Assembly: GCA_036343635.1 (NCBI GenBank) | Contig: JAYYVF010000085.1 | Span: 1-64,000, forward strand | Length of the DNA stretch: 64,000 bases | Source: GCA-2693325 sp036343635 | Lineage (GTDB): Bacteria > Latescibacterota > UBA2968 > UBA8231 | Reading direction: 5' to 3' | Shown here: positions 24,520 through 33,109 of the stretch, one piece after another | Numbering within the stretch: the first letter of the stretch is position 1 | Layout of the letters: the number at the start of each line of letters is the position of its first letter | The notes under the pieces: generated by a model | The model's input: the letters and a program-made list of their open reading frames with translations, nothing else | Database searches by the model: none | What the model was told of the DNA's origin: nothing | Made by a program: the position numbers and the translations under genes

Positions 24520-25584
24520 TTGAAAAAAAGACTTTGGTTAATTCTGACGTCGCACGTAATACTGAGTGTCGGATGCGATGGGGACAAAGGTACGAACGCT
24601 GAGCATTGGAGCCCACCTGATCACTCCGAAGTAGAGATCAATAATCTCAGAGGAAACTTGGTTGGTAGTATGTGTATGGGATGTCCATTGATAATTTTTG
24701 ATGTCGTCACTGGCAACCACCATCAACTAACTGAGGAAGTAGGGACGGAACCGAGTTGGTCGTATGATGGGGAACAGCTGGTTTATGTCAGTATTAACAC
24801 AAGAGATTCTGAGTATAAACCTACTATATATACAGCAAATAATAATGGAATGAGTATTACGAAGATTATTGAAAATGGAGGATCTCCAGCCCTATCATTC
24901 AATGGAAAATATATAGCCTTTATAGGATACAACGATAATGCCACCACTAACCTCGTGGTTATGGATATGTCCACTCAGGCCCAAGACCTTCTATCGGAAA
25001 ATGCGCGTTGGCCTTCCTGGAAGCCAAATGGCACACAACTGGCTTATAGTCAGGTCAATGTTGGGGAAAATGGAACCGACGTGTCGCAATTACAGAGTTA
25101 CATAGTCGACATAACAAACCGCAAGACAGAGCCTTTAGTACGCGGGCTAACACCTATTTGGTCCCCGAATGGAAAGAAATTAGCATTTATCCGGACCGCC
25201 ATGACCCGAATTGTTGAAAAAGACGCACAGAGCGAAATGGGACCTGGAATGGGAAATGGTATAGATATTTACATTGCTAACACGGATGGAGTTGATGAAG
25301 AGCTCCTTTATCAGTCTCAACAATCTATCGCGGCTCTTTTATTTGGCTTAGAGGCAATTCATGGATGGTCACAAGATTCGCAGGAACTGCTCATTACGGT
25401 AATGAATAACAGGTTAAGTCCTGGATGTGGCGAAGATGTCGATAGACAGCCTGCCGAGGACTTTGTGTCTACCCCAGATTGCTATAAAATAAGTGATACA
25501 GAATTACACCTCATAGACATAGAATCGGGAAAAACAACGATGGTTAGTGACAAAATAGTCAATCCGGCTTGGTATTCCGAATAA
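24520..25584 (+). CDS. TolB-like beta-propeller lipoprotein
   Basis: This 354-residue protein starts at TTG 24520, supported by AAGGA at 24507-24511. A short lipoprotein signal (MKKRLWLILTSHVILSVGC19) places it in the outer or inner membrane facing the periplasm. Repeated blades of the PD40/WD40-like TolB type follow: PSWSYDGEQLVYVS, PALSFNGKYIAFIG, PSWKPNGTQLAYSQ and PIWSPNGKKLAFIR. Such propellers usually bind proteins or sugars. No enzymatic domain is seen. It stands alone between the decayed tRNA region and ribokinase, so a cargo-gene origin from an old insertion is possible. Confidence 0.82.
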   Translation: MKKRLWLILTSHVILSVGCDGDKGTNAEHWSPPDHSEVEINNLRGNLVGSMCMGCPLIIFDVVTGNHHQLTEEVGTEPSWSYDGEQLVYVSINTRDSEYKPTIYTANNNGMSITKIIENGGSPALSFNGKYIAFIGYNDNATTNLVVMDMSTQAQDLLSENARWPSWKPNGTQLAYSQVNVGENGTDVSQLQSYIVDITNRKTEPLVRGLTPIWSPNGKKLAFIRTAMTRIVEKDAQSEMGPGMGNGIDIYIANTDGVDEELLYQSQQSIAALLFGLEAIHGWSQDSQELLITVMNNRLSPGCGEDVDRQPAEDFVSTPDCYKISDTELHLIDIESGKTTMVSDKIVNPAWYSE

Positions 25585-25588
25585 AAAA

Positions 25589-25680
25589 CCAAGATTGAAT
25601 TAGTAAAGATTATTGAAGTAAATCTTCACTTCAATCTTGGAGCATCAATCTCGTGTATCCGGTTCGTAATGAGACACGAG
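25589..25680 (+). repeat. Two successive inverted repeats after the lipoprotein gene
   Basis: CCAAGATTGAA (25589-25599) pairs perfectly with TTCAATCTTGG (25630-25640), and the loop holds a second nested stem (AAGATT/AATCTT). A further stem CTCGTGT (25650-25656) / ACACGAG (25674-25680) follows. Neither has a proper T-run, so these may be a rho-independent terminator of unusual form, an mRNA 3'-stabilising structure or a regulatory RNA. Nothing else is seen up to 25805. Confidence 0.6.
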
Positions 25681-25805
25681 TTAATTGAGGATGTTTAATT
25701 TTGCTCACAAAGTATCTCTATAATACCGATATGCCATATAACACTCAATTGCAGTATTTAGATAAATAGTATAACAACGACTTTAATGAAAAGTCCATTC
25801 AAGTT

Positions 25806-26738
25806 ATGAATAACGATATTGTGGTAATCGGTAGTTTTGTCCAAGACCTGATTTGGGAGACGAAAACTCTACCCAAATCAGGTCAGACAGTCATTGGTTC
25901 CTTAAGATCCGGACCAGGTGGCAAAGGCTCCAATCAGGCTGTCGCAGCTCAACGAGCCGGAGCTACAGTCTGTTTCGTAGGGGCCGTAGGAAATGATTCG
26001 TTTAGCAAGAATGCACGGTCATTCTATGCGACTGAAGGATTGAACTATCATTTGATAGAAAAATCGGGATCTCCAACTGGCACTGCAGCCATATTGGTTG
26101 ATGAAAAAGGCGAGAATCAGATTGTCGTTGACCTTGGTGCTAACGACAACCTATGCTCTTCGGACAAAATTGATAAAGAGATTACCTCGGCCAGTATACT
26201 TATTTGTCAATTTGAGTCAAACCTGTCCGCAACAGCCAAGAGTCTGCAAACTGCTCAAAAGAGTAAGGTAACTACAATTTTAAATCCCGCTCCGATGCGC
26301 TCTGGGATAAATTTAGATTTATTGAAACATGTCGATATAATCGTACCGAATGAAAATGAATTTACCGACCTAATAAAAAACCTTGGCATAGAAAAACCAA
26401 CGTCCGATCTACTCAAATGCCCAAAAAACACCATGAACAAAATACGTCAAGAAATAGGCGTTAGCGTATTAATAATAACCCTTGGAGCTCGCGGTAGTTT
26501 ATTATGCACTGAAGATCTTTACAAGAAAATTAACGTATTTGAAGGAATAAAAGCTATTGATACTACGGGCGCCGGAGATGCATTTGTGGGTGGTCTAGGT
26601 GCTGGTTTAATCCATTTCAAGGGAGATATGTTAAAAGCAACGGATTTCGCATCAGCCACAGCAGGGATTTCAGTAACCCGAAAGGGAACCGCCTCCGCTA
26701 TGCCGTATATCAATGAAATAAAGAGCGTATTAAAATAA
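25806..26738 (+). CDS. rbsK: Ribokinase (PfkB carbohydrate kinase family)
   Basis: This 310-residue protein has the PfkB signatures: G38-G-K-G-S-N-Q-A near the N-terminus for sugar binding, NPAPM in the middle, and the C-terminal D252TTGAGD258AF with the catalytic base Asp258. The wording (GGKGSNQAVAAQRAGA, DTTGAGDAFVGGL) is that of ribokinase rather than fructokinase or adenosine kinase. It phosphorylates ribose or a related sugar at O5. There is no ribose transporter next to it. It converges with the ceramidase-like gene, 26 bases away. Confidence 0.85.
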   Translation: MNNDIVVIGSFVQDLIWETKTLPKSGQTVIGSLRSGPGGKGSNQAVAAQRAGATVCFVGAVGNDSFSKNARSFYATEGLNYHLIEKSGSPTGTAAILVDEKGENQIVVDLGANDNLCSSDKIDKEITSASILICQFESNLSATAKSLQTAQKSKVTTILNPAPMRSGINLDLLKHVDIIVPNENEFTDLIKNLGIEKPTSDLLKCPKNTMNKIRQEIGVSVLIITLGARGSLLCTEDLYKKINVFEGIKAIDTTGAGDAFVGGLGAGLIHFKGDMLKATDFASATAGISVTRKGTASAMPYINEIKSVLK

Positions 26739-26764
26739 CAAAAGTATATAAGCAATTAGTATTT

Positions 26765-29107
26765 TCAATTTAGTACAAGAACTTTTTTCACGTAGGGGAT
26801 TGTGTCCCTATCCGAAATCATCCGAATCCAATAAATCCCAGTGGCAAGAGGCTTTCCGCTGGCACTACTTCCCTTCCAGGAAATTTTATGTGGCCCAGGC
26901 GAAGTCCAGCCTCGATATAATGTAGTAACACATTGGCCTAGAGAATTATATACTGAAATTTCAACATGTGCATCTTCAACAAGCCCATATTCTACGGTCG
27001 TTTCAGCATTGAATGGATTTGGATTGACTTTTAAAAATCGTTTCAGACCATGGTTATTCCTCTGTGTTTCACTAATAAACGTAGGATTTTTTCTTAGGTT
27101 TAATCCCATATTTCGGATAAAAAAACTACCCTCCGAACGACCCCAAAACCGAATCCGATCAAGTCTTGTATCTCGCTTTATTTCTTCAAATTCAACTATG
27201 ATATTTTGCCATTCAGCCAAATTCCAGTCTACTTTATTGCGTAGATTTATTACTTGATCATTCACAAATAATGTCATTTTAGGTTCCCTAATCCCAGTTA
27301 GCAAACCTGCGTTAATCTCAAAACTCAATGATGAATAATTTTTTACATCAAAGGGTCTCGTAGGTAACCAATCCAAACTCCAATAATTAGCCAATGAATT
27401 ATCTTCCGGTAGTTGTATATCTACGACGCAGACATCACTGTCTCCATAAAAATGACCAAGGCTCCATTGGGTACCATTTCCCGCAACGAGTTCCCAATTA
27501 GGGTCAAGTCTATTCATCCAAATCATTAAATTAGCCGTCGGGATGGATGATGTCCTATGACGCAACAACGGAGCAGACGAGCCATCTTCCATCATTTTTA
27601 TCAGCGGTACTTCCACATTATTTGAGGGCCATCTGGGGAAAATTCGAGCCTCTAGTTTCCAATCTCCAGACGGAATTTTCGTTAGATATGTTCGGCTTGA
27701 TCCATTAAGGTCACTTAGGTCAGCATAAATAGCTTCTGTACCTGGCTCCACAAAATCACCGTGAACAATGGCCTCAAAATCTCCAAGCTCCCCTACCGCA
27801 ACCTCCTCAGGAGGCGGTTCAACCCATACATACTTGTTGATTTCATCTAACCCTGTATCAATCATTTTTTCACCCGATGCAGGATCTAAATGCATAGTAT
27901 CCCCATAATTAGCCCCGTATCCTCCTTCATCATAAGCTGATAAAGTTGGCAAATAACCAACATATCCATTAGTATATCCAACCAACAAAGTATGAGGAAA
28001 CGGAGACCAGCTCTTAAACCGCAGTTGATGCTCTATGAAAGGCTCTCCCGGCAAGGCAAGCAATGCTATATCTTGGTTCAAAACTAATAACCCGTATCGC
28101 ACCAATAGAGGTGAGCTTGAATCGTTAAATCTACCGAAATTCGCTTCAAAGGCCTTCCACTGAAGTTCGCTGCTATTAATAATTTCCACATCTGATTTAG
28201 AAATACGGACGACCTCGCGCCCCAATTCTTCCCCTTGAAGCCTTGCTGGTTCAAAGGAATTTTGTACATCAATTAATGGATCGATATCTCCTGCGGCTCC
28301 TTGTAAAAATAGAGCTTTAGCATCTGGAAATGCTTTTTCGATATGTCTTGCAGCGTATCCCGGAAAATCTCCAGTAAGCATGCGGTTCTGTGCGCCAAGA
28401 ACCACTGGATGACACGCATAGTTAAACAATATTGCTAAAGGAATTCCGTTAGAACGATCGACACGAATCACAACCACCTCTGGATCCGTTGGACCTAATA
28501 ACTTTGAATCAATTTCTCTTCCACGTCCCCAGATCATTTCCACCGTCCCATCAGGCCGGACCAATCTCCGGTTAAAGGCTATATTAACTCGCCCGTATCC
28601 AACAGCCATAGTAACAGGCTCGAGTAAAGACATGGCTGCATCGACGGCTGTGACTATACGCTCCTCAACCCAACCAACATAGGATTTGTCTCCTGGCCAA
28701 CTTCTATCTGATCTATATGGATTACTCAGATCTAAGACTTTGGGTGCTCCATGAGTATGGGTGGAAACAATCATATACCTATCAACACCCAACCCTTCCA
28801 ATTTCTGTTGAAATCGTCCAGATCTGGAATCAAAATCGACATTGAAACCAAGCAAATCCAATGAAATTATTGCTATTCTGAATCGACCATCATCGAGCAA
28901 CAGCGCCCTTACTCCTAAACTATCATTCAATCCAACAGCCCGTGTATTATAACCTCGATCATACCCGCTCATTGGTGTTCCAACCACTTGGGCGGGAACA
29001 ATATGGACGTAAGAAGCCCCTGCACGTAATTGAGGAAAAACTGGAGATAAACTACCCAATGAAATTAAAATACAAATAATGATTGGTTTTAAATATAAAT
29101 TTGACAT
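26765..29107 (-). CDS. Secreted neutral-ceramidase-like hydrolase with C-terminal sorting-type tail
   Basis: From the ATG at 29107 this is a 780-residue exported protein; a TTG at 29125 is an alternative. The signal peptide is about residues 1-26 (PIIICILISLGSLSPVFPQ). Residues about 30-430 match neutral/alkaline non-lysosomal ceramidases, with the zinc motif STHTHGAP, NYACHPVVLG and FLQGAAGDIDP. A middle segment (about 540-690) is beta-rich and ligand-binding-like. The last about 90 residues (NPFNAETTVEYG, VYNSLGQ, ATGIYWIRM) form a type-A sorting / FlgD-Ig-like domain as in FCB bacteria. It probably acts at the surface on sphingolipid or another amide. No type IX secretion genes are in this window. 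Confidence 0.82.
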   Translation of the reverse strand: MSNLYLKPIIICILISLGSLSPVFPQLRAGASYVHIVPAQVVGTPMSGYDRGYNTRAVGLNDSLGVRALLLDDGRFRIAIISLDLLGFNVDFDSRSGRFQQKLEGLGVDRYMIVSTHTHGAPKVLDLSNPYRSDRSWPGDKSYVGWVEERIVTAVDAAMSLLEPVTMAVGYGRVNIAFNRRLVRPDGTVEMIWGRGREIDSKLLGPTDPEVVVIRVDRSNGIPLAILFNYACHPVVLGAQNRMLTGDFPGYAARHIEKAFPDAKALFLQGAAGDIDPLIDVQNSFEPARLQGEELGREVVRISKSDVEIINSSELQWKAFEANFGRFNDSSSPLLVRYGLLVLNQDIALLALPGEPFIEHQLRFKSWSPFPHTLLVGYTNGYVGYLPTLSAYDEGGYGANYGDTMHLDPASGEKMIDTGLDEINKYVWVEPPPEEVAVGELGDFEAIVHGDFVEPGTEAIYADLSDLNGSSRTYLTKIPSGDWKLEARIFPRWPSNNVEVPLIKMMEDGSSAPLLRHRTSSIPTANLMIWMNRLDPNWELVAGNGTQWSLGHFYGDSDVCVVDIQLPEDNSLANYWSLDWLPTRPFDVKNYSSLSFEINAGLLTGIREPKMTLFVNDQVINLRNKVDWNLAEWQNIIVEFEEIKRDTRLDRIRFWGRSEGSFFIRNMGLNLRKNPTFISETQRNNHGLKRFLKVNPNPFNAETTVEYGLVEDAHVEISVYNSLGQCVTTLYRGWTSPGPHKISWKGSSASGKPLATGIYWIRMISDRDTIPYVKKVLVLN

Positions 29108-29238
29108 GCAATTAGAAATAACCAAGAGATTTACTCAGCAATAGGTTACCTTATTTAGATGATAACCCAACCAGCCTACTCTACATATGGTCCAGCACAG
29201 AATTGAACAACAACGATTGACCTAACTTGCAATCCGAC

Positions 29239-29997
29239 CTACATATTTCTATGTATACTCCTCATTGACATAGACACAGTAAATAAAGCCCATCCAAATG
29301 TTATCAATAAAGAAAACATAAACGAAACATCATCTAAAAGGTCTATTGGCTGCGAATAAAAAACCGTACGTAGACCTCTCATGGCATACGTAACTGGGTT
29401 AACACTCATTAGCCATACCAGCCAGGTTGCTACGCCTGTAGAAGGAAACAGTGCACCTGAAAGCAACCACATCGGAATAAATACCACGCTCATTATCGCG
29501 TGGTAAGAAGCTACCGTTTCACTCCGCCAAGCTACATAGAAACCCATCCCCGTAAATCCAATTCCAATAAGTGAACAAAAACACAACAAAACAATAAAAT
29601 TCAACAACGAAAGATTTATTCCTGTCATAGGAATAAATAGCAGAAAAATGAGAACCTGAAACAATGCAATTAACGTCCCGCCAATTAATTTACCGCAAAC
29701 AATACTGGCGCGAGAGACGGGCGCCACAATTACTCCTTGGAGAAAACCCATATTTCGGTCTTCGATTAGCGTTATTGTTGAGAATATCGAAGAAAAAAGC
29801 ATCAACATTAATATTATTCCGGGATAAGCAAATTCTCTGTAATCCATGCTGGCCCCATCGAGGACAAACACCTTTGAAAAACCTGTCCCAAGGAATATCC
29901 AAAAGAAAAATGGCTGCGCTAAACTACTAACAAACCGCATAGGTTGTCGAACAAAACGTATCATTTCCCTACGGGCTAAAACCCATATAGCTATCAT
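29239..29997 (-). CDS. ABC-2 type transporter permease
   Basis: This 252-residue protein has six membrane helices and the ABC-2 pattern: an amphipathic N-terminal ARREMIRFVRQPMRFVSSLAQP, GTGFSKVF, then LIEDRNMGFLQGVIVAPVSRASIVCGKLIGGTLIAL and PMWLLSGALFPSTGVATWLVWLMSVNPVTYAMRGLR near the C-terminus. It overlaps the ATPase gene by 4 bases (29994-29997), so one of each subunit makes a full exporter as a dimer. DrrB-like exporters move drugs, polysaccharide or lipid. The substrate is unknown. No gene lies between 29108 and 29238. Confidence 0.9.
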   Translation of the reverse strand: MIAIWVLARREMIRFVRQPMRFVSSLAQPFFFWIFLGTGFSKVFVLDGASMDYREFAYPGIILMLMLFSSIFSTITLIEDRNMGFLQGVIVAPVSRASIVCGKLIGGTLIALFQVLIFLLFIPMTGINLSLLNFIVLLCFCSLIGIGFTGMGFYVAWRSETVASYHAIMSVVFIPMWLLSGALFPSTGVATWLVWLMSVNPVTYAMRGLRTVFYSQPIDLLDDVSFMFSLLITFGWALFTVSMSMRSIHRNM

Positions 29998-30992
29998 AAG
30001 ATTTCAACGGGCTCCGTGTTTAACCTTCTTCCAGTATATTTAAAAAAAACGTCATCTAATGAGGGTTGTGCTGTAGACAAACTAATAATACGTTGCCCAA
30101 ATTGTTCAGAAAATGAGTCAATACTTATCGTATCATTCAATGGGATATGAATGGACTGACCAACAATACGCCCCTTAACCTTAAGATGCTGTTCGATATC
30201 GCGCAGAAAGAGATTAAGGTCATCTTTACTAACTACATTTAAAACCTGTTTTCCAACATTTCTTTTTAGCTCTACTGGCGGGGCACAGGTTAACAGTTTA
30301 CCCTCAAAAAGAATAGCCACTCGATCACATTTTTCTGCTTCGTCAAGGAGATGTGTCGTAAACAAGATTGTAGTACCCTCTTGGCGAACGCCCTCTATTA
30401 TCTCCCAAAATTCCTGACGTGAAGCCGGATCCAAACCAACACTCGGTTCATCCATAAGTAATATTTTTGGATCTGATATAAGAGCCTTTGCTAACTCAAC
30501 TTTTCTTGCCATGCCTCCGGATAACACTTCGACCAAATCATCTTTTCTTGGAAAAAGATTTAACTGGTTAAGCAAACTGTCTGTACGTTTTTCAAGTTGA
30601 GGGCCGCTAACACCATAGAGCTGACCACTGAAGGCTATATTCTGACTAACCGTCAATTTTGGATCCAGAGCAGGATCCTGAAAAACTACGCCAATCTGAC
30701 ACTTGAGTGCACTGTTATTTGGCGATAACACTTCATCTGCAATTAATATTTCACCTTTGTCCGGTCGTATAGTAGAGTTCAAGATCTTAAGCAGTGTAGA
30801 TTTCCCACAACCATTAGGCCCTAAAACACCAATAAATTCTCCACATTTCACATCTAAATTAACACTATCTAAAGCCAATAATTTCGCCGCATCACCAACT
30901 GAGATGCCCTTGGACTCACCTCTTTTCCTACTATATTTGTAACTTAATTCTATAACGCGCAAGTGTATTTCAGTATTCAAAATATTTCCCAT
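29994..30992 (-). CDS. ABC transporter ATP-binding protein (DrrA-like)
   Basis: This 332-residue protein has Walker A G58PNGCGKST66, the Q-loop in GVVFQDPALD, the signature LSGGMARK (157-164), Walker B ILLMDEP (177-183), SVGLDPASRQEFWEII and the H-loop TTHLLDEAEKCD. A C-terminal about 80-residue extension (from LKRNVGKQVLNVV) is typical of DrrA/CcmA-type ATPases. It powers the permease encoded immediately downstream. A promoter for it lies at 31012-31051. The substrate is not identified. Confidence 0.92.
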   Translation of the reverse strand: MGNILNTEIHLRVIELSYKYSRKRGESKGISVGDAAKLLALDSVNLDVKCGEFIGVLGPNGCGKSTLLKILNSTIRPDKGEILIADEVLSPNNSALKCQIGVVFQDPALDPKLTVSQNIAFSGQLYGVSGPQLEKRTDSLLNQLNLFPRKDDLVEVLSGGMARKVELAKALISDPKILLMDEPSVGLDPASRQEFWEIIEGVRQEGTTILFTTHLLDEAEKCDRVAILFEGKLLTCAPPVELKRNVGKQVLNVVSKDDLNLFLRDIEQHLKVKGRIVGQSIHIPLNDTISIDSFSEQFGQRIISLSTAQPSLDDVFFKYTGRRLNTEPVEIL

Positions 30993-31011
30993 ATAACTGT
31001 TACCTTAGGTC

Positions 31012-31051
31012 AATTTAAATGCTGTATAGTAAACGGTCAATAAACAGTAAA
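31012..31051 (-). promoter_or_regulatory. Promoter region of the ABC exporter operon
   Basis: Two overlapping - strand arrangements are possible. TTTACT (31046-31051) is 17 bases before TATACA (31023-31028). TTGACC (31035-31040) is 17 bases before TAAATT (31012-31017). Both point at the ATG at 30992. The rest of the 358-base gap 30993-31350 has no gene beyond these and the + strand promoter below. Confidence 0.45.
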
Positions 31052-31216
31052 TAAGATGCCTCTTTTGAGAGATTTTTGTCTTTAACATATGAACTAAGGA
31101 CGATCTTTAGTCATCTATAGCCGTGGTTTTAGAGTAAGGCAACAACCTAAGAAAATAACATACAAACTAATTGCTGCGACCATTTTGTCTTCCCTAACCC
31201 ACCTTTGCTCGTCTAA

Positions 31217-31245
31217 TTGACAACTATCTTAGTTTTATCTAAAAT
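31217..31245 (+). promoter_or_regulatory. Strong sigma70-type promoter for the 31351 operon
   Basis: A perfect TTGACA (31217-31222) and TAAAAT (31240-31245, 5 of 6) are separated by exactly 17 bases. Transcription would start near 31252 and read into the 4-TM protein, ARPP-1-like protein, mltG and perhaps beyond. Confidence 0.75.
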
Positions 31246-31350
31246 ACCGACTCAATAACATCGGGTGATTCTATTTTTCCTTATTGCTCCAAGGCCGTCA
31301 AAGTGAGTCTATCCTGAAGAAAACAGCCTTTCCTAATGTGAGTTACAAAG

Positions 31351-31848
31351 ATGCCCGGTTTTCGTAGCCGATTAAAAATTGTCATTCCCTTTTTATTATG
31401 TTCTTTTGTCCTTGGAGTACTTATGGCAATTTACGATTCCCATCCTCGATACATACTTGCAATTGCCGTCGCTTTTTTTTTAGGAATTCTAATAATAGGA
31501 CCTTTCTCAACGGCCCTCCAGCATTGGACAACTCCTTTGATAAAATTATCGCCATACGTCTCTTCGATTATTAGTATAAAAATCATCACTTTTAGTAGCT
31601 TTGTAATAAGCTACTCTATCCTTTCTGACAAAACACAGATTTTCTTATCTATCGTAGCTTCTATTGTGGGCTCTATACTCGGACACGATGCTACTATAGC
31701 AATCACTAAGATTGTTACTAAACCAAAAATAGATCAGAAAATGATAGCTCTTTTCCCTATATGTATCGTCTTGGCTTTAATTGCTGGTTATAGTAGTTTG
31801 GGCTTTGTCTCCGGCGTGTACCAATTTGCTAAAGCTATGACACATTGA
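31351..31848 (+). CDS. Four-helix membrane protein, unknown
   Basis: This 165-residue protein has an N-terminal basic stretch (MPGFRSRLK) then about five hydrophobic segments (about 10-30, 33-52, 68-88, 90-112, 130-152). A GHDATIAITKIV segment with charged residues lies between the last two. I do not recognise a family. It lies 100 bases after the promoter's predicted start and four bases before the ARPP-1-like gene, so the two are probably co-translated. A role as membrane anchor or partner of that protein is a guess. Confidence 0.75.
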   Translation: MPGFRSRLKIVIPFLLCSFVLGVLMAIYDSHPRYILAIAVAFFLGILIIGPFSTALQHWTTPLIKLSPYVSSIISIKIITFSSFVISYSILSDKTQIFLSIVASIVGSILGHDATIAITKIVTKPKIDQKMIALFPICIVLALIAGYSSLGFVSGVYQFAKAMTH

Positions 31849-31852
31849 AACT

Positions 31853-33079
31853 ATGAATTCAGTACTTTCGGATAAAATCGGCGCCTATCTAAATAATCTT
31901 TCCATCGGTCCCCCGTCTTACGACAAAAGCGGAAAATTAAACAATATGGTAGCCTATCCATTATTTCCCTCTTTTCTTTCAAAGACTCCACCTAAAATTA
32001 TTACCCTTGGCGAAGCTATTAACAACGGTCTTGATTTGGTCGACACCGGGATAATCGGTCGAGTTCAAGCCCGTAACGACCATAAGGCTCCGATCCTTGC
32101 TATAGAATCCGATATACTCCTTGGTAATACTCAGGAGCGCTCAATCCAATTCAGTTGCATCCTACCACCCCGAGATAAAACTTCGATCGCCGTAAGTTGC
32201 GTAGAGGAAGGCCGACCTACAATTCAGGACGAAAATTTTACTGACCATGGGGCGTGTCCGTGGCCAATCCGATCTTTCAAAAACGAGCAATTGGCACGTA
32301 ACGGAGAGCCTATACAATTTTGGGTCTGGGAACGTATCCGAAAGTATTTGAATGACACAAAAACTGAATCTTCGACAAATTCATTATACGATTCTTTGAA
32401 AAAACAAAAGAAGGACCTCATTTCCCTTAGTCCTGCATATCCAATTCATGAAGGTCAAGTTGGAGTTGTATTTAGCGTAGGAAGCAGCTTATATGTTGAA
32501 TCGTTTTCAGATCCAGAGCTTTTTGAAGACTCTTATAAAAAAACTCTATATTCAGCCCTTACTGAAGCCTTGTCTCACCCATCGGATCAAATTGTTGGCC
32601 CTAATGCTATCTACAGCCTTTTCGATCGAATTAATAAGGTTACTAAAAATACCAACATATTAAAGAGTTCTAGGAAACATACTGGACAAACCATTGCCTT
32701 TGGAGAGCCTTTTCTATCTGGGCAGGCCTTAATCGCTGACAAAGAACTTGTTCATCTTTCCGGTCACCAGAGATGCCTTGGAAAGAATAAGACCTTCTAT
32801 AAATTGAAATCTGAATTAGATTCTGCTCAATCAAGATGGGAAACATCACCTCCGGCCTTTCTTAGTGAAATACGTACAACATATCGCAAAAGACTATCGC
32901 GATATAAGGTTTTTAAGAAAAAGCTGAACGAATCATCGTATTTAAAGAAGAAAATACAAAAGAAATCCAATATACATTCTAGTCAATATTCGAGTTACAA
33001 ATCTGGATGGGATGTACGTCCATTTAGTAAAACGATTCTCGAATTGTTTATTCGCATCTTTTATTACGATCGCGATTGA
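31853..33079 (+). CDS. ARPP-1-like (DUF6569-type) protein
   Basis: This 408-residue protein shows the pattern of the ARPP-1 domain: KIITLGEAINNGLDLVDTG, GRVQARNDHKAPILAIESDILLGNTQERSIQFSCILPP, then SVACVEEGRP-like ISCVEEGRP and WVWERI. This covers residues about 45-175 and continues to about 290 (LVYVESFSDPELF, SYKKTLYSALTEAL). The last about 90 residues (KKKLNESSYLKKKIQKKS) are very basic and coiled-coil-like. The ARPP-1 family was described by context with ADP-ribose / NAD-linked systems; its biochemistry is unknown. It has no signal peptide. The basic tail may bind nucleic acid or membrane (inferred). Confidence 0.6.
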   Translation: MNSVLSDKIGAYLNNLSIGPPSYDKSGKLNNMVAYPLFPSFLSKTPPKIITLGEAINNGLDLVDTGIIGRVQARNDHKAPILAIESDILLGNTQERSIQFSCILPPRDKTSIAVSCVEEGRPTIQDENFTDHGACPWPIRSFKNEQLARNGEPIQFWVWERIRKYLNDTKTESSTNSLYDSLKKQKKDLISLSPAYPIHEGQVGVVFSVGSSLYVESFSDPELFEDSYKKTLYSALTEALSHPSDQIVGPNAIYSLFDRINKVTKNTNILKSSRKHTGQTIAFGEPFLSGQALIADKELVHLSGHQRCLGKNKTFYKLKSELDSAQSRWETSPPAFLSEIRTTYRKRLSRYKVFKKKLNESSYLKKKIQKKSNIHSSQYSSYKSGWDVRPFSKTILELFIRIFYYDRD

Positions 33080-33109
33080 CTTCTTTCTTATTCCCTCCGA
33101 TTTTCATAT

